A stretch of 64,000 nt of DNA from Pegoplata infirma (taxonomy: Eukaryota; Arthropoda; Insecta; Diptera; Anthomyiidae). The DNA lies in the NCBI GenBank assembly GCA_963921195.1, contig OY992536.1, forward strand, positions 89,633,007 to 89,697,006, in the 5' to 3' direction. Shown here piece by piece: positions 11,965 to 23,639 of the stretch (its first letter is position 1; each line of letters starts with the position of its first letter). The notes below the pieces were generated by a model. It was given only the letters and a program-made list of their open reading frames with translations. It was not told the origin of the DNA and searched no databases. A program made the position numbers and the translations under genes.

Positions 11965-12101
11965 ATAAGTTAGGTTAGATGGGCGATCGCCATTTGTTGA
12001 ATATATTCGGAGGCCATAAGACCGATTGTGATTCACTTAATTTTATTTGTCTACTCCCTTCTGATATTAAGTTCTACTTCTTAAACAACTCCGATTCCCT
12101 A

Positions 12102-13193
12102 CACTCAAAAAAGTATATCGGTAAAATCTACTACAAAAGACAGTTGTTTTGACTACATTTTGTTGTTGAAAAGGCGACCACTACATATTAAAGGTAAAAA
12201 CAACTGAACATGTTGTTGTTTTTAACTATTGATTTTCAACTACAAAATGTAGTAAAAACTACTACAAAACTGTTTAATACAGTTGTTTTTACAACAATTG
12301 CCTGAAATTTTATTTAAAAAATTTCTTAAACGTTTAAATGATTGATATTTATTTATTTACAAAGCAATACATTTCAGTTGGTTGTATAGAATTTCGACAT
12401 GATGACAATTTTTTGGTGTATTTATCTGGAATTATAGAAGAAAAAATATGTATTAATAAAATGTTAAACAAAATAAATTGATTGTATTTACCTTTGTTTT
12501 TTAATAGTTTGTTTCAAATTTCCACCGCTTTTGATCAAAATTTGTCTGGAATAAATAAAAGAAATGCTTTGGTAGAACTGATTTATAAAAAAAAAAAAAT
12601 AATTTGCAATGTTTCAAAAAAGTATGTACCTGTTCTGTTGTGTATACAAAGAAAAGAAAGATGACACGATCATAAGTAAACAAAACACCGCATAAATTTT
12701 ATTTTGGGTTTTTTCCGATAGGTTTTTACGCACGCTTATGTGAGCGCTATACTATACACACTTGTTATCTTATTTATCCACTTATTTTCTTTCGCTCAAG
12801 AATATTTTTCCAATAACATATTTTTTGTTATAATTAAATTTAATAAATTGTAATTTAATTTATTTAGATATTATTTATTTGGCATAAAAATAATTCCTTC
12901 CGCATCCCGCACGACCAACTCGTTCGACACATAGAAAAAAACGAGTTTTTAGAAAAAAAAACTAAAAACAACTACATAAATCAACTATTGCTACAGTGTA
13001 GTATAGTTTTTGTATTTATTTTTTGAAACTACTAAAAAAAAGTTGTTTGCGATTTTTTCATACAAAAACGACCGAAATTGTAGTTAAAAACAACAGCTAC
13101 TACTTACTTACTACACATTGTGTTACTACATGACGGTCGTTTGTGTAGTACACAAACGACCGTCATGTAGTAACTGCAATAATTTTCTGAGTG
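12102..13193. mobile_element. CACTC-family TIR element in the LINE relic
   Basis: The ends are CACTCAAAAAA and, reverse-complemented, CACTCAGAAAA. TA is on both sides (12100-12101, 13194-13195). Its interior is rich in ACTACAAAA/TTTTGTAGT and GTTGTTTT words. It carries a 51-bp palindrome at 13123-13173. TA duplication suggests a Tc1/mariner-type mechanism, but no transposase is present. It belongs with 53286-54081, 56930-58807, 52466-56395 and probably 44856-47767. Confidence 0.7.
13123..13173. repeat. perfect 51-bp palindrome
   Basis: Arms of 25 bp (13123-13147 and 13149-13173) are exact reverse complements around a single central G (13148). It lies near the right end of the CACTC element. 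Confidence 0.95.
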
Positions 13194-14457
13194 TAAGGTA
13201 TTCTGCTAGAGACGTCAATGAGACACCGTTTATGCAATCCAATTCATCAAAATCCTTGACCCAATCGCTTAAGGCGGCTTCTCATCAGAACCGGACATTC
13301 ACATAACAGGCATTTCACCTCCTCCTCCTCCTCCTCTACTTCCCCACAACTTCTACAATAGTCCCTATTAGTAATTCCCATCCGCACGGCTATTTGACCA
13401 ATTACACCGTCCGACAGTCAATATTGAACCTGAACCGGATGATACACATCTATTTGTAGATATCAAATGGAGTAAAACTGCATTTACAGTTTTCATTTCG
13501 TGATCCTGTTTCCTTTTAAAAGGACTTTAAAGTTTTAAAGGATTATATTTTTGCAAAATATTTTTTTTAATATTTATACTTGTCTTATAATGTCACTATT
13601 GATGGCAAATGACAGAGGAGAGAATCTTCGCTAATATTTCCATTTTCTTATTTTTTAAAAAAATACAAAACATGAAAAAATATGAATAAATAATTAAATT
13701 TTTCGGGTGTTTTTATTATGGTTTGGTCTATTACCGACAAAAGAAGATATTTTTTTTTGAAAAAATTTACAAGCCCGCCCTTCCCAAGGGGAGGGTGAAC
13801 CGTTCCTTAAAAAAAAAATCGTCGAACTTAAACGTTTAAATGTTCAGTTATTATTCCAAGGGGACAAAAAGGAGTCGTTCCTGAAAGTTTCGTCAAAAAA
13901 TTCCAACGTTTAAATTTCCGGTAAGAATTGGGTTAAGCATTTGCGTCTTACTAAACCTGAGACCCGATTTTTCTGCTGCGCTCTTGAAGAATGTATACAC
14001 GGTCTGAATATTAAGTATCTTCCAGGCTGCCTTGATCTAATAGCACCAGTGATACCCACGAACGCCAGTGGCTGTACTTTTTGTAGGTTGCAGAGATATT
14101 TCTTTTCCAAGAAAGCTTTCTAGGATTACACCCAGGTGTTTCGCCTTCCAGGGAGATTTCATCTTATTTAGGAAGAACAAATCTGTCTATCTAAGTCTTT
14201 TTTGTGGACAAGACGAGTTCGGTTTTAGCGGGATTACCTCCTAGACCGTTGCACTTTGCCCACGTTGAGAGTATCTTAAGCGCTGATTCCATGAGTTACC
14301 TTTTATTAGGATCACAACGTCATCAGCGTAGGCAACCACCGTGATACCCACTCTGTTGAGTGACTCGAGGATCTCACTTATTACAAGATTCCACAGAAGA
14401 GTTCATCAATCCGTTTCGATATTTTTTAAACTGCGCATAGACATTCTTGCAGATATA

Positions 14458-15516
14458 TAACACCGTCCAACAAATTTTGGCTGTACACATGAACCGGACC
14501 AAACAATTCTGAGAGTATGACCGAAAATAAAATACCCGTGTTCCACAGTTTTTCTATATCAATTCGCGTTTTCGCGAAAAAAGAAAAAAAAATTTTTTTG
14601 CACTATAGAAAAAAATCTCTTCAGTCAGAAAGTGATTTCATCCTTTATATCCAATTTTTATTGGTCATTTTAGTCCTTCTTTCAAATACTCTCCTAGAAA
14701 TGCCTTAAACCGTGCGTTTAAAGTGTCAAAATGTTCCACAAAAATGTTTTGCGTCAAATTTTACTTTACTTTTCACTTTTTTGAGCATTTTTCTAGCATC
14801 GCACAAATTATTGGCCTTTGACAACTCTTAGTGAAATTTGATGCGGAACATTTTTGTAAAACATTTTAACACTTTAAAAGCACGATTTATTACAGACGGA
14901 CAGACGGACAGACTGACAGACGGACGGACGGACGGACATCGCTAGGATGTCTTAGAATCGATCACTGATCAATAATATATGTACTTTATGGGGTCCTAGA
15001 CCGATATTTCGATGCGTTACACACGGAATGACAAAGTGAGTATACCCCCATACTGTGGTTGGAGGGTATAAAAAAATTAAGCGTTGTCCAAAATGTAAAA
15101 TGGTATAAGTAAATCTGAGTTAATCCTAGGATTTAAGTAAATTTATTTTTCATTCTTTACATTTTGGACAAAGCTTTATTTGTTTTTCTGATTATATTTA
15201 CTAATTATATGTAATTTCAGAAAAAAATTGTAAAAAAAATTCTGGACTTGATTTGACCCATTTTTTAACTAAATAAAGTTAATCCTATTCTTAATCCGGT
15301 GTGCAAAAAACAGGGCTATTATTTATCTCACAAGTTGATTTGATACATTTTCCGACTTATTTCACACTACTTTGGAAAATATAACTTTTTTATTGGCGTT
15401 TTTTCGCGAAAACGCAAATTGATCTAGAAAAACTGGGAGGTACATGCATTTTGTGTTCGGCTCTCCTTTCAGAATTTGTCGGTTGACCCATGTGCACAAA
15501 AGTGTGTCGTGTGTAA
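14458..15516. mobile_element. TIR/foldback element, unclassified
   Basis: The two ends are diverged inverted copies over about 130 bp. They share ACAC, GTACACATG/GTGCACATG, ACAAATTCTGA-like and CGTTTTCGCG blocks. A Helentron-type element (14893-15070) is inserted in it. No coding sequence is recognised, and no target duplication is certain. Confidence 0.55.
14893..15070 (-). mobile_element. DINE-1/HINE-type fragment, 5' end
   Basis: In reverse orientation it reads TATACCCTCCAACCACAGTA, GTCATTCCGTGTG, ACCCCATAAAGTACATATAT, then a (GTCC/GTCT)n tract (plus strand GACGGACA repeats, 14894-14938). Only the 5' half is present. Confidence 0.75.
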
Positions 15517-15890
15517 TTGGTTTAATTTTTTCACTTTTAGTTTCAGTTATAACCCGTTTTTAGTAAAACTACTTAAAGGCCGCTAGTTAATATGAGGTGC
15601 ACTATATAAATGTATGCGACATTTAACTCACCCTACCATTTAACATGAAATTTAAGTCACGCATTATAATAAAAATCCTCATCACCATGTGAAGGCTATT
15701 TAAACGAACAAAGCTATTTAAGCAGCACGCCAGATAGTTTTCATCTTAATAAATTCTTAAAAAGGCGGCGTTTTGTATATGTAAACTTTTTAATAGCTTA
15801 AGACATAATGAAATTAATTTTTAATTAATTAAATTCATTTGCCATCAAAGTTCAAGCCAGCCAGATCACTATAAAACAATAAAAAACGAC
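15517..15890. other. spacer, nothing recognised
   Basis: AT-rich single-copy-looking sequence with no identifiable gene or repeat. Confidence 0.45.
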
Positions 15891-15893
15891 TAA

Positions 15894-17134
15894 CAAGGGA
15901 AGTCTCCTTAGTGTCACCCACAGATGTTGCAGGTTAAGAAAAATAAAGGTACACGGATTTTTTTAGCGGCCAAAATTCATATTAACCTGTTCACTTTGTA
16001 TATCATATGAAAGTTCTTTGAAAAACCTATATAAATATGCAAAGACCGTGTCCAAACATGCATAACCTTACGACTTATTGATTAAAGTGCCAAAATCGGA
16101 GATAGGTCTGTTAATTAACTTTAATCAGATAACAAATGTGCCTATGTTTATTTTGTTTAAATAAGGATCAATCGTACAAAACTGAAAATGGTCAACTCCC
16201 GGTTAAACTTCAATCAGTTTGGGCTGCTAAAAAAATACGTGTCTAATAAATTTTCATTCTAAACAACATATCGGGGGCGAATATTCGAAACTTGCTATCT
16301 GCAAAAATTTCGACGGAGAGTTTTCGATAAAAATGTTTTCACTGAATTAGTTGTCATCTCTCAAATTAATTTTAACCTGAAATATTATTTCAAAAACAGT
16401 CGTTTTTAAATATATTGTACAAAAAATTTTAATAATAACTAGTGCCCCCCATTTCCCGGTTCTCGGTATTCCCGGGAATACCGGTATTCCCGGTACTGGA
16501 ACCGGTTTCCCGGTTCTAGATATATTCCCGGGAATACCGGTATTCCCGGTTCTGATCCTGGTACCGGTTCTCAAAAAACAAAAAAATACTATGCCATAAA
16601 ATATTTAAATTACACCATTTAATCAGTATTTCAGAAATATTTAGTTGTGTTATTTAAAAATCATGTAACTATTTTCTTCTTAAATTCATAAAAAAATAAA
16701 AATGGTGTTTTTCACATGTTTTGTATTTTTTTTTTTGGTAAAAGCGAAGACAAAATTTTAATTATACAAAATTTTACAAAATATGCATGCCGGTAGTCCC
16801 GGGAATACCGTCAGAACCGGAACCGGGAATACCGGTATTCCCGGGAATACCGGTATTCCCGGGAATACCGGTATTCCCGGGAATACCGGGAATAATTCAA
16901 GAACCGGGAAACCGGTACCATTTCCCGGTAATACCGAGAACCGGGAATACCGGTATTCCCGGTACTACGGTACTGACCGCAGGCACTAATAATAACTATT
17001 AGAATTACCTAAAAATAACAGTTCTTTATGATATCCTAAAAAATATTGAATATGCAGATAGCAATTTTGAATATTCGCCCTCGAAATACAAATTTCATGA
17101 AGATCGGATGGTGCCACTAGGGAGACATCCCTTG
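15894..17134. mobile_element. PIF/Harbinger-like MITE split by a hAT MITE
   Basis: The left end CAAGGGAAGTCTCC..TAGTG and the right end, reverse-complemented, CAAGGGATGTCTCC..TAGTG match. TAA flanks both sides (15891-15893, 17135-17137). The ends start with the same CAAGGGA word as the MITE at 6631-7209, but the two internal sequences differ. Without the hAT insert it is about 680 bp. Confidence 0.8.
16440..16988. mobile_element. hAT MITE made of CCGGTATTCCCGG palindromes
   Basis: Termini are TAGTGCC at both ends in inverted orientation, flanked by an exact 8-bp duplication ATAATAAC (16432-16439, 16989-16996) that fits nTnnnnAn. Both subterminal regions (16445-16570 and 16785-16985) are arrays of the palindrome GGGAATACCGGTATTCCC, far more GC-rich than the surroundings. 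The middle is AT-rich and non-coding. Frames across the arrays are repeat artefacts. Confidence 0.9.
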
Positions 17135-17137
17135 TAA

Positions 17138-17690
17138 GAGAGGGCACAAGCAATACAAACATTTGCTTATTGGTATCGTTTAATCGTGAATAATTGTAAC
17201 GTAGTGAATAAATATCTACAGTAATGGGCTGGCAGACTTTTAGTAAATGGATTGGCTGACTGTATTGCAGTGTCAATTAATTAAAAAATTATAATAAAAA
17301 ATTGTAAAACAATGCTGAATATTTAAAAATTACATTTGGGGGTGCCTTAATAAACACTTACATACGATAAGTGACAAGTGATAAAAGCAAATTAGGTGTT
17401 TTATTACATGTAATGTGCGATTTTATAATTATATACTTAAACCAAAATTGTAATTAATGTATTTTAAAGTAGGGAAATACTTGTAATAAGCCAAGATTTT
17501 AATAAATATTTATATATTATTAAATGTTTTGTATGCAGATCAGCAAGTTAATCAACACTAAGCTAGCTCGTTTTTCAAATTTTCTCTCTGATTTAAAATT
17601 GTGCACACCTAAGGGTAAATTATTTAGAAAATGTCAATTCACTCCGAATACAGCTGTCGTCATAACTCGAGCCTTAAATACACACAAAAA
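17138..17690. other. spacer, nothing recognised
   Basis: No gene or repeat recognised. Confidence 0.4.
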
Positions 17691-18090
17691 AAACTTTGTC
17701 AGATTACTAGGAAAAGTCTCGTAATCCCATTTTGCCAATATTTGACAGTTGTCCTTGTTTTTAAACAAATCGAAATTTACATTTTTTTTGTAATTTTACA
17801 ATTTTTTTTTGTAATTTTACAAATTTTCAAGATAATTTTACAAAAAATTTTTTTACTAAATTCACGAGAATTCCTTGTAATTTTAATTGCGTAAAAAACA
17901 GTAAATTTATAATTTTATTGGTAAAATGATTGTAAAATTACAAAATTATTGGTAAAAAGTTTTGTAAAATTACTAGGAATTCTCGTAAAAAAATCTAGTA
18001 AAATTACGAAACTCTTTGTATATTTTATCGTGTCAAAAAAATTTGTAAATTTACAATTTTATTGGTAAAAACCTTGTAAAATTATAAAAT
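17690..18090. repeat. GTAATTTTAC-type inverted repeats
   Basis: The words GTAATTTTAC, TTGTAAAATTAC, TTACTAGGAATTCTCGTAA and GGTAAAA recur in both orientations, giving a loose palindrome centred near 17890. It is probably the body of a small TIR element whose ends I could not fix. Confidence 0.5.
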
Positions 18091-18498
18091 TACTAGCTAT
18101 ACCCGGTCCGCGTTGCTGGCCCTAAGAAAAAAACTGTTTTGTATTGCATCCTAATTTAAATATAGTGTCGGACAATATTAAAGAACGGGTCCGGGTCCAG
18201 CTAGTAACCTTTGGTTCCACCCTCGGTTAGCACTATCTATAGAGAAATTTAAACAAAATCCGTTCAGCCGTTTTTCCCTGATTTTGAAACAGACAGACAT
18301 AACATTGAGTATAGTACAAAGGGGCGTGTCATTTAAAACATTTTTATCGAATCGTGATAGTCTAAAGTTCCATGCTGCATTCTCGATTAGTACTATCTGT
18401 GCTGCAAATTTCATTGACATCAGCTTTGCCGTTTTTGTGTGATTGCGAAAGAGGAGGAAATAACTTTTTATTTATGAGAAACGGGAGTGACATTTTAT

Positions 18499-20274
18499 GG
18501 GGGGGTGAAATAAAGCCATAGGCAATAAGGCCATATGGCCTTATTTCTCAATAAGGGAAATAAGGCCATATGGCTTTATTACCAACACGATTGAGCAATA
18601 AAATCATATTGATTTTGCAACCAAAGTGGAAATAAAGCCATATCAGTTGAAAATGTGGAAATATATTTCCCCGTAAATCCTGCTACCCAAAAAAAAAACT
18701 ATTTAGCGAAGTCGCTAAATTAAATTTTGGAGTTTGTAATTCCTAAGCCCGGCCAAAGGCCGGCTACGCAGAAAAAAATTATTTTGTTTTGACTACCTTT
18801 AAATTAAAAAAAAACATATACCAGGAACCTCGGAACTTAGAGGGGTCTAGAGGCACCAATTTTTTATTGGCAGGGTTTTCAAATTAAAGATTGTTTAACA
18901 AAAAAGTTTTTCTGTGTAGCCGGCCTTCGGCCGGGCTTAGGGATTACAAAATCCATGCATTAAACCCACCCTCTCCGCAAAGTAAAGTTTTCTAGGGTAG
19001 CAGGCCTTTGCGCTATCAAATTTGTTATGCCTCAAAAAGGCCTGATAACCAAAATAGCTTTGGTTTGCAGAGAAGGTGGGTTTAATGCATGGAGTATGTA
19101 ATCCCTAAGCCCGACCAAAGGCCGCAGAAACCCTTTATTAAAAAAAAAAAAAAAAAAACAAATCATAGAAGTCGTAATTTCGACATTTCGTCCAAAAAAA
19201 ATATTTTGGATTTTTTGACAATTTGGTTTTGGGAGAAATAGACCTATCTTTTTGGGCTATATGTCGCAGCTTGGGCGATATGACATTTACGGTTTTGGGC
19301 GATATGACCTTGGGCGCTATGTCCGTACGCCATTTCAAACTCCATAAATTAATTTAGAGGCGTACGGACATAGCGCCCAAGGTCTTATCGCCCAAAACAG
19401 TAAATGTCATATCGCTCATGCTGCGACATATAGCCCAAAATGATAAGTCTAAAAATGTTATTTCTCCCAAAACAAAATTGTCAAAAAATCAAAAATATTT
19501 TTTTGGGCGTAATTTCGAAATTACGACTTCTATGATTTGTTTTTTGTAATAAAGGTTTTCTGCGTAGCCGGCCTTCGGCGGGGCTTAGGGATTACATACT
19601 CCATGCATTAAACCCACCCTCTCTGCAAACCAAAGCTTCTTTGGTTATCAGGCCTTTTTGGGGCTTAACAAATTTGATAGCGTAAAGGCCTGATACCCTA
19701 GAATTGGATTTTGTAATCCCTAAGCCCGGCCAAAGGCCGTCTACGCAGAAAAACTTTAAAATATTGTGTTAAAAAAAAAACAATATTGGTGAGTTTTATG
19801 ATTATTTTTTTGGGTGCTATGCCATTTTATAAATTTAACATTTTGATATTTGGGTAATATGACATTTTTGACAATTTATATTAATTTAAAGAAAATTGTT
19901 AAAACACCCAAAAATAATGGCCATATCGTCCAAAAAATTTTGCAACAACAACTAACACACATTTTTTTTGGGTGGAATGACTTTTTTAAATTGGGCGATA
20001 TGCACTTGGGCGCTATGTCCGTACGCCTAATTTAGAGGCTTCGCTAAATATTTTTTTTTTTGGGTAGCAGGATTTACGTGGAAATATATTTCCACACTCT
20101 CCGCAAAATAATGATGAACATTTTTAAAAAATATTTAAATGAGTAACAAAGCCATATATGGCTTTATTTCCAAAAGTGGTTGGTAATAACGCCATATGGC
20201 CTTATTTCTCAACTCTTTGGGAAATAAGGCCATATGGCCTTATTGCCTATGGCTTTATTTCACCCCCCCCCCCC
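18499..20274. mobile_element. foldback element with GCCATATGGC arms, 9-bp duplication
   Basis: Inverted termini start with a G run, then GTGAAATAAAGCCATAGGC. The exact 9-bp duplication ACATTTTAT flanks it (18490-18498, 20275-20283). The arms contain repeated AATAAGGCCATATGGCCTTATT palindromes, then TGGGTAGCAGGATTTACG, then several inverted copies of CTAAGCCCGGCCAAAGGCC. The centre is a palindrome (19150-19555). A 9-bp duplication with long composite arms resembles Foldback/Mutator-type elements. No transposase is seen. Confidence 0.85.
19150..19555. repeat. ~190-bp-arm palindrome with GGGCGATATGAC words
   Basis: Near-exact inverted arms start ACAAATCATAGAAGTCGTAA and meet near 19345 around a short spacer (AACTCCATAAATTAATTTAG). 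Within the arms TTGGGCGATATGAC and TTGGGCGCTATGTCC-type words repeat directly. A partial third copy is at about 19800-20040. Confidence 0.9.
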
Positions 20275-21115
20275 ACATTTTATATCCTTTTGCCGAATCG
20301 CGCTCTACATATGACCTACAGTTCCTGCTCGGTTTGTTCTATCAGTAGTGACAGATTCGGCTTATCCGATTTTGCGTGATTTTAAAACAGGCAGATATAA
20401 CGTTTAGTATAAAACAAAGGGGCATGGCAATTTACACCTCTTTGTTCAATCGTTGTCAGTATGGTACAAAGGGCGTTGCAATTTTAATCCCTTTTTCCAA
20501 TAACTATCTTATATGACCTACACATGCACTTGTAGTGAAAATTTCAAGAGAATCGGTTCAGCTGTTTTTGCGTGATTGCGAAACAGGCAGACAACGCCCA
20601 GTATAGTACAAAGGGGCCTGTCATTTTACGCCCCTTTTCCAATCGTAGTATAACATGGCCAATAGTTTCGCACTCGGTTAACAGTATCAGTGCTGAAAAT
20701 TTAATAAAAATCGAATCAACAGTTTTTGCGTTATTGCGGAGCATGCAGAAATAACATTCAATTCAATACAAAGGTGCATGGAATTTTAAGCCCATTTGTC
20801 CGATCACGCTCTAATTTGGCACATACTTGGTTAGTACTATCGTTGGTTTACATTTCATCAAAATCGGTAAATCCGTTTTTTATATATAGATGTCATTAGT
20901 GGAGCAATGTAAAAATTCGAATTTGCCTGCAAAAAAGCATGGCATTTTAGGCATATTTGTCCGATCACGCTCTAATTTGGCATATAGTTAGTACTCGGTT
21001 AGTACTATTTTTAAGTTTAAATTTCATCAAAATCGGTCCATCCGTTTTTTATATATAGATGTCATTAGTGGTGCAATGTAAAAATTCGATTTTGCCACGC
21101 CCCTCCGCCCACACG

Positions 21116-22631
21116 CAAAAAATTTTTTATTTTTTCTAATTTTTTAAAAGTTTCTAGATTTATTTTCAACTTTTCCGAAAATTTCTAAACTTTTCAGCAT
21201 TTTTCCTCAATTGTTTTGAGTTTTTTTCATGAACTTTTTAAAATTAATCAACATGGGTATCAAACACTTTCAGAATTGTTTGGAATTTTTCTGACTTTTA
21301 TGTAAAATTTCGTATTTTCTTAAGACGTAAAAACTTTATCTGCGATTTTTTTTTTTAATTTTTTTTTTTTTAATTTTTTTTTTTTTAATTTTCAAAATTG
21401 TTATTTTCTCCAAACCGTTTCTAATTTACATGGAAATTTTAAGATTTTTCCTGAATTATTCTAAAACTTAAGCGTTAAAATTTTTCTGGAATTTTTAGAT
21501 TTGTCTTAGTTTTTCTAATTTTTCATTAACTGTTTTAAATGTTACTGGCTTTTTATTTATTTTTTTGTTACAATTTTTCGTGGTTTTTGAAAGTTTTTTA
21601 ATTTTATCGGAACTTTTCTGATTTTTTTGGCATTTTTCTATATATTATTGAATTTGTAAAATTTTTTCTAAATATTCTCATAATTAACTGAAGTTTTCAT
21701 TTATTTCGGTTTGAGTCCATATTAATTATTTCTATGAAATGTAATATAATTTCCGTCATCTTTTTCACCTTAATGTACGTTTAAAAAGCTGATTTTAATA
21801 TTACACACCTACAGTGACAATCGAAGAGTTCTGACGAAGGAAGGGTGGCTTCTTCCGAAAGCTGTCGACATTTCCACTTAGCCTGTGTTGTCAATTAATT
21901 TTTTCAGATTTTCTCATTGTACAACAAAAATAATTATTTCTCAGAAATAATTAATATGGACCCAAACCGAAATAAATAAAAACTTTAGTTATAAAATATA
22001 AAGTCCAACAATATATACAACAGAAGTTCTCATAATTTTCAAAATTTTTTATATTTTTTTTTTAATTTTCTACAAAAATTTCTAATTTTTTTTTTAACCC
22101 ATCTAAATTTTTTATATTTTATTTCATTTTTTCAAAATTTGGTTTACTGACTTTTTGCAAGTATTCTAGATTTTAATGAGTTTTTTAGATTATTTTTTTT
22201 TTTTAATTTTCGGAATTTTCTAGATTTTTTTTTAAATTGATCGCTGGTTTTTTTTTTTCTGTTTTTCTATATTATTGAATTTTAAAACTTTTTTCTGATT
22301 TTTTTTTAAATTTTCTCATAATTTTTTAAATTTTCTGGAGGTTTCTAATTTTTATTATATTCCTTTTCATTTTTTTATTTTTTTTTTTTCCTATAAATAT
22401 ATACTAGCTTTCGGAAATTTCAAAAATCTAAAAAATTTTGAGTTTTGACAAATTTTCCTAAATTTTCTTATGTTTTTATTCTAGATTTTATTTAGTTTTT
22501 TAGATTATTTTTTTAGTTTTTTGGAATTTTCTAGATTTTTTTTTTTGTCTATTTTATTGAATTTTAGAACTTTTTTCTGAATTTTTTAAAATTTTCTCGT
22601 AATTTTTCAAATTTGGCGGAGGTTTCTAATT
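21116..22631. repeat. T-rich low-complexity DNA with a partly duplicated block
   Basis: Long T runs alternate with words such as TTTCTAGATTTT, TTTTTCTGATTTTT and CATAATTTT. The block around 22080-22390 is repeated at about 22390-22631 and resumes after 23414 (GGAGGTTTCTAATT..TATTATATTCC, then AGCTTTCGGAAATTTC). No genes. Confidence 0.65.
21680..21995. mobile_element. MITE with ~55-bp inverted ends
   Basis: The left end (TTAACTGAAGTTTTCATTTA..TCGGTTTGAGTCCATATTAA) and the right end are inverted copies over about 55 bp. The interior holds CTGACGAAGG..CTTCCGAAAGCTGTCGAC. No coding capacity. Boundaries are approximate. Confidence 0.7.
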
Positions 22632-23414
22632 ATACCCTACACCACACTGTGGTACAGGGTATAATGAGTTTGTGCTGATGTTTGTAACTACCCGAAATAT
22701 TGGTTCTAAACCCACTTTTAAGTACACCGATCGACTCAGAATCACTTTTTGAGTCGATTTAGCGATGTCCGTCCGTCTGTCCGTCTGTTTGTCTGTCCAT
22801 GTAAACGTTGTAAGCACGATACAGGTCGCAATTTTAAATCAATTGACTTGAAATTTGAATACTTAAGCCTCTTTTGGCCCAAGGACGAAGCCTATTAAAA
22901 TTGGAAAAAATCGTTCCATATTTAGACCTAGCCCCCATACAAAGGTCCTCTTTAGTTTTGGCTCAAATGACTTTAATAACCGCCTTATAATAGGTATCTT
23001 TTCGAAATTTGGTAGGTAATCATGTTTCATCAACAAAATCACTATTTCGAATTTTAAAGAAATCGGACCAGTTCTTCTTGTAGACCTCACAAAACCACCT
23101 TCCCGATTTTCACATGAATCTTTCAAATTTTATGAAAATAGAAAATATTTATTTAAAATTCTATTTGTGAATGTTAAACGCGGACCATTTTTGGACTTAA
23201 ATTTCGGTCCATATTCAGTTAAAGCGGTTTACTGTCAACAAAAAGAAGCCTATTTCACTCAAATTTGATTTGTGGATGTTTTTTACACTTATTAAAGGTT
23301 TGACAAAATATAGATCTAATCAGTCCATGTTTAAACTTGGGACCCATTTTGCGGGAAACTCTGGTGTAGGGTATTATATGGTCGGTCTTGACCGACTATA
23401 ATTTTCTTACTTGT
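22632..23414 (+). mobile_element. DINE-1/HINE-type Helentron element, complete
   Basis: It starts ATACCCTACACCACACTGTGG with a terminal inverted motif and has a (GTCC/GTCT)n tract at about 22766-22796. It ends with the hairpin GTCGGTCTTGACCGAC, a short T-rich tail and ACTTGT. A duplicated host block supplies the empty site (TCTAATTTTTATTATATTCC at about 22346). Comparison shows insertion within a T run with no duplication, as expected for Helentrons. Confidence 0.85.
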
Positions 23415-23639
23415 TTTTATTATATTCCTTTCAAATTTTTTTTATTTTTTTTTATTTCTATTTCCTATAATGAAAGCATATTGTATACCAGCTTTCGAAA
23501 ATTTCGAAAATCTAACAAAATTCTTAATAAATTTTAAGTTTTGACAAATTTTCCAAAATTTTCTTCTTTTTTCGAGAAAAAATTTAAAGTTTAACCAAAA
23601 TTTACATTATTTGTTTGACTTTTGCGGGACGAAAGAAAA

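Larger units (their letters stand above)
11965..14405 (-). pseudogene. decayed non-LTR retrotransposon (LOA/R1-like), interrupted
   Basis: Three coding relics lie in LINE order on the minus strand. At about 14400-14300 is a reverse-transcriptase palm fragment with LLWNL and the YADD active site (YADD codons 14330-14319). At about 14115-13910 is a post-palm segment resembling the LQKVQ..GITGA motif of LOA/R1-type elements. At about 13430-13190 is a C-terminal CxxC..C zinc-knuckle block (DYCRSCGEVEEE..LLCECPVL). Frameshifts, stops, an insertion (12102-13193) and unrelated sequence at about 13465-13905 break it. The probable 3' end, with TTAGGTTAGATGGG, is near 11965. Clade assignment is from remembered motifs and is tentative. 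Confidence 0.7.
18091..21115 (+). repeat. ACTAGCTATACCCGG repeat element, copy 1 (split)
   Basis: It starts TACTAGCTATACCCGG and then runs as diverged ~140-150-bp tandem units, each with a TAGTAC(A)AAGGGGC word, an AATTTCATNAAAATCGG-like word and a CCGTTTTTGTGTGATT word. It is split by the foldback element at 18499-20274. An inverted copy lies at 59245-60273. It is a dispersed repeat of unknown class with no coding sequence. Confidence 0.75.

Noticed and set aside
16347..17002. Frames rich in Gly-Ile-Pro-Gly-Asn repeats
   Set aside because: They are translations of the CCGGTATTCCC palindrome arrays in a hAT MITE, present on both strands and in several frames.
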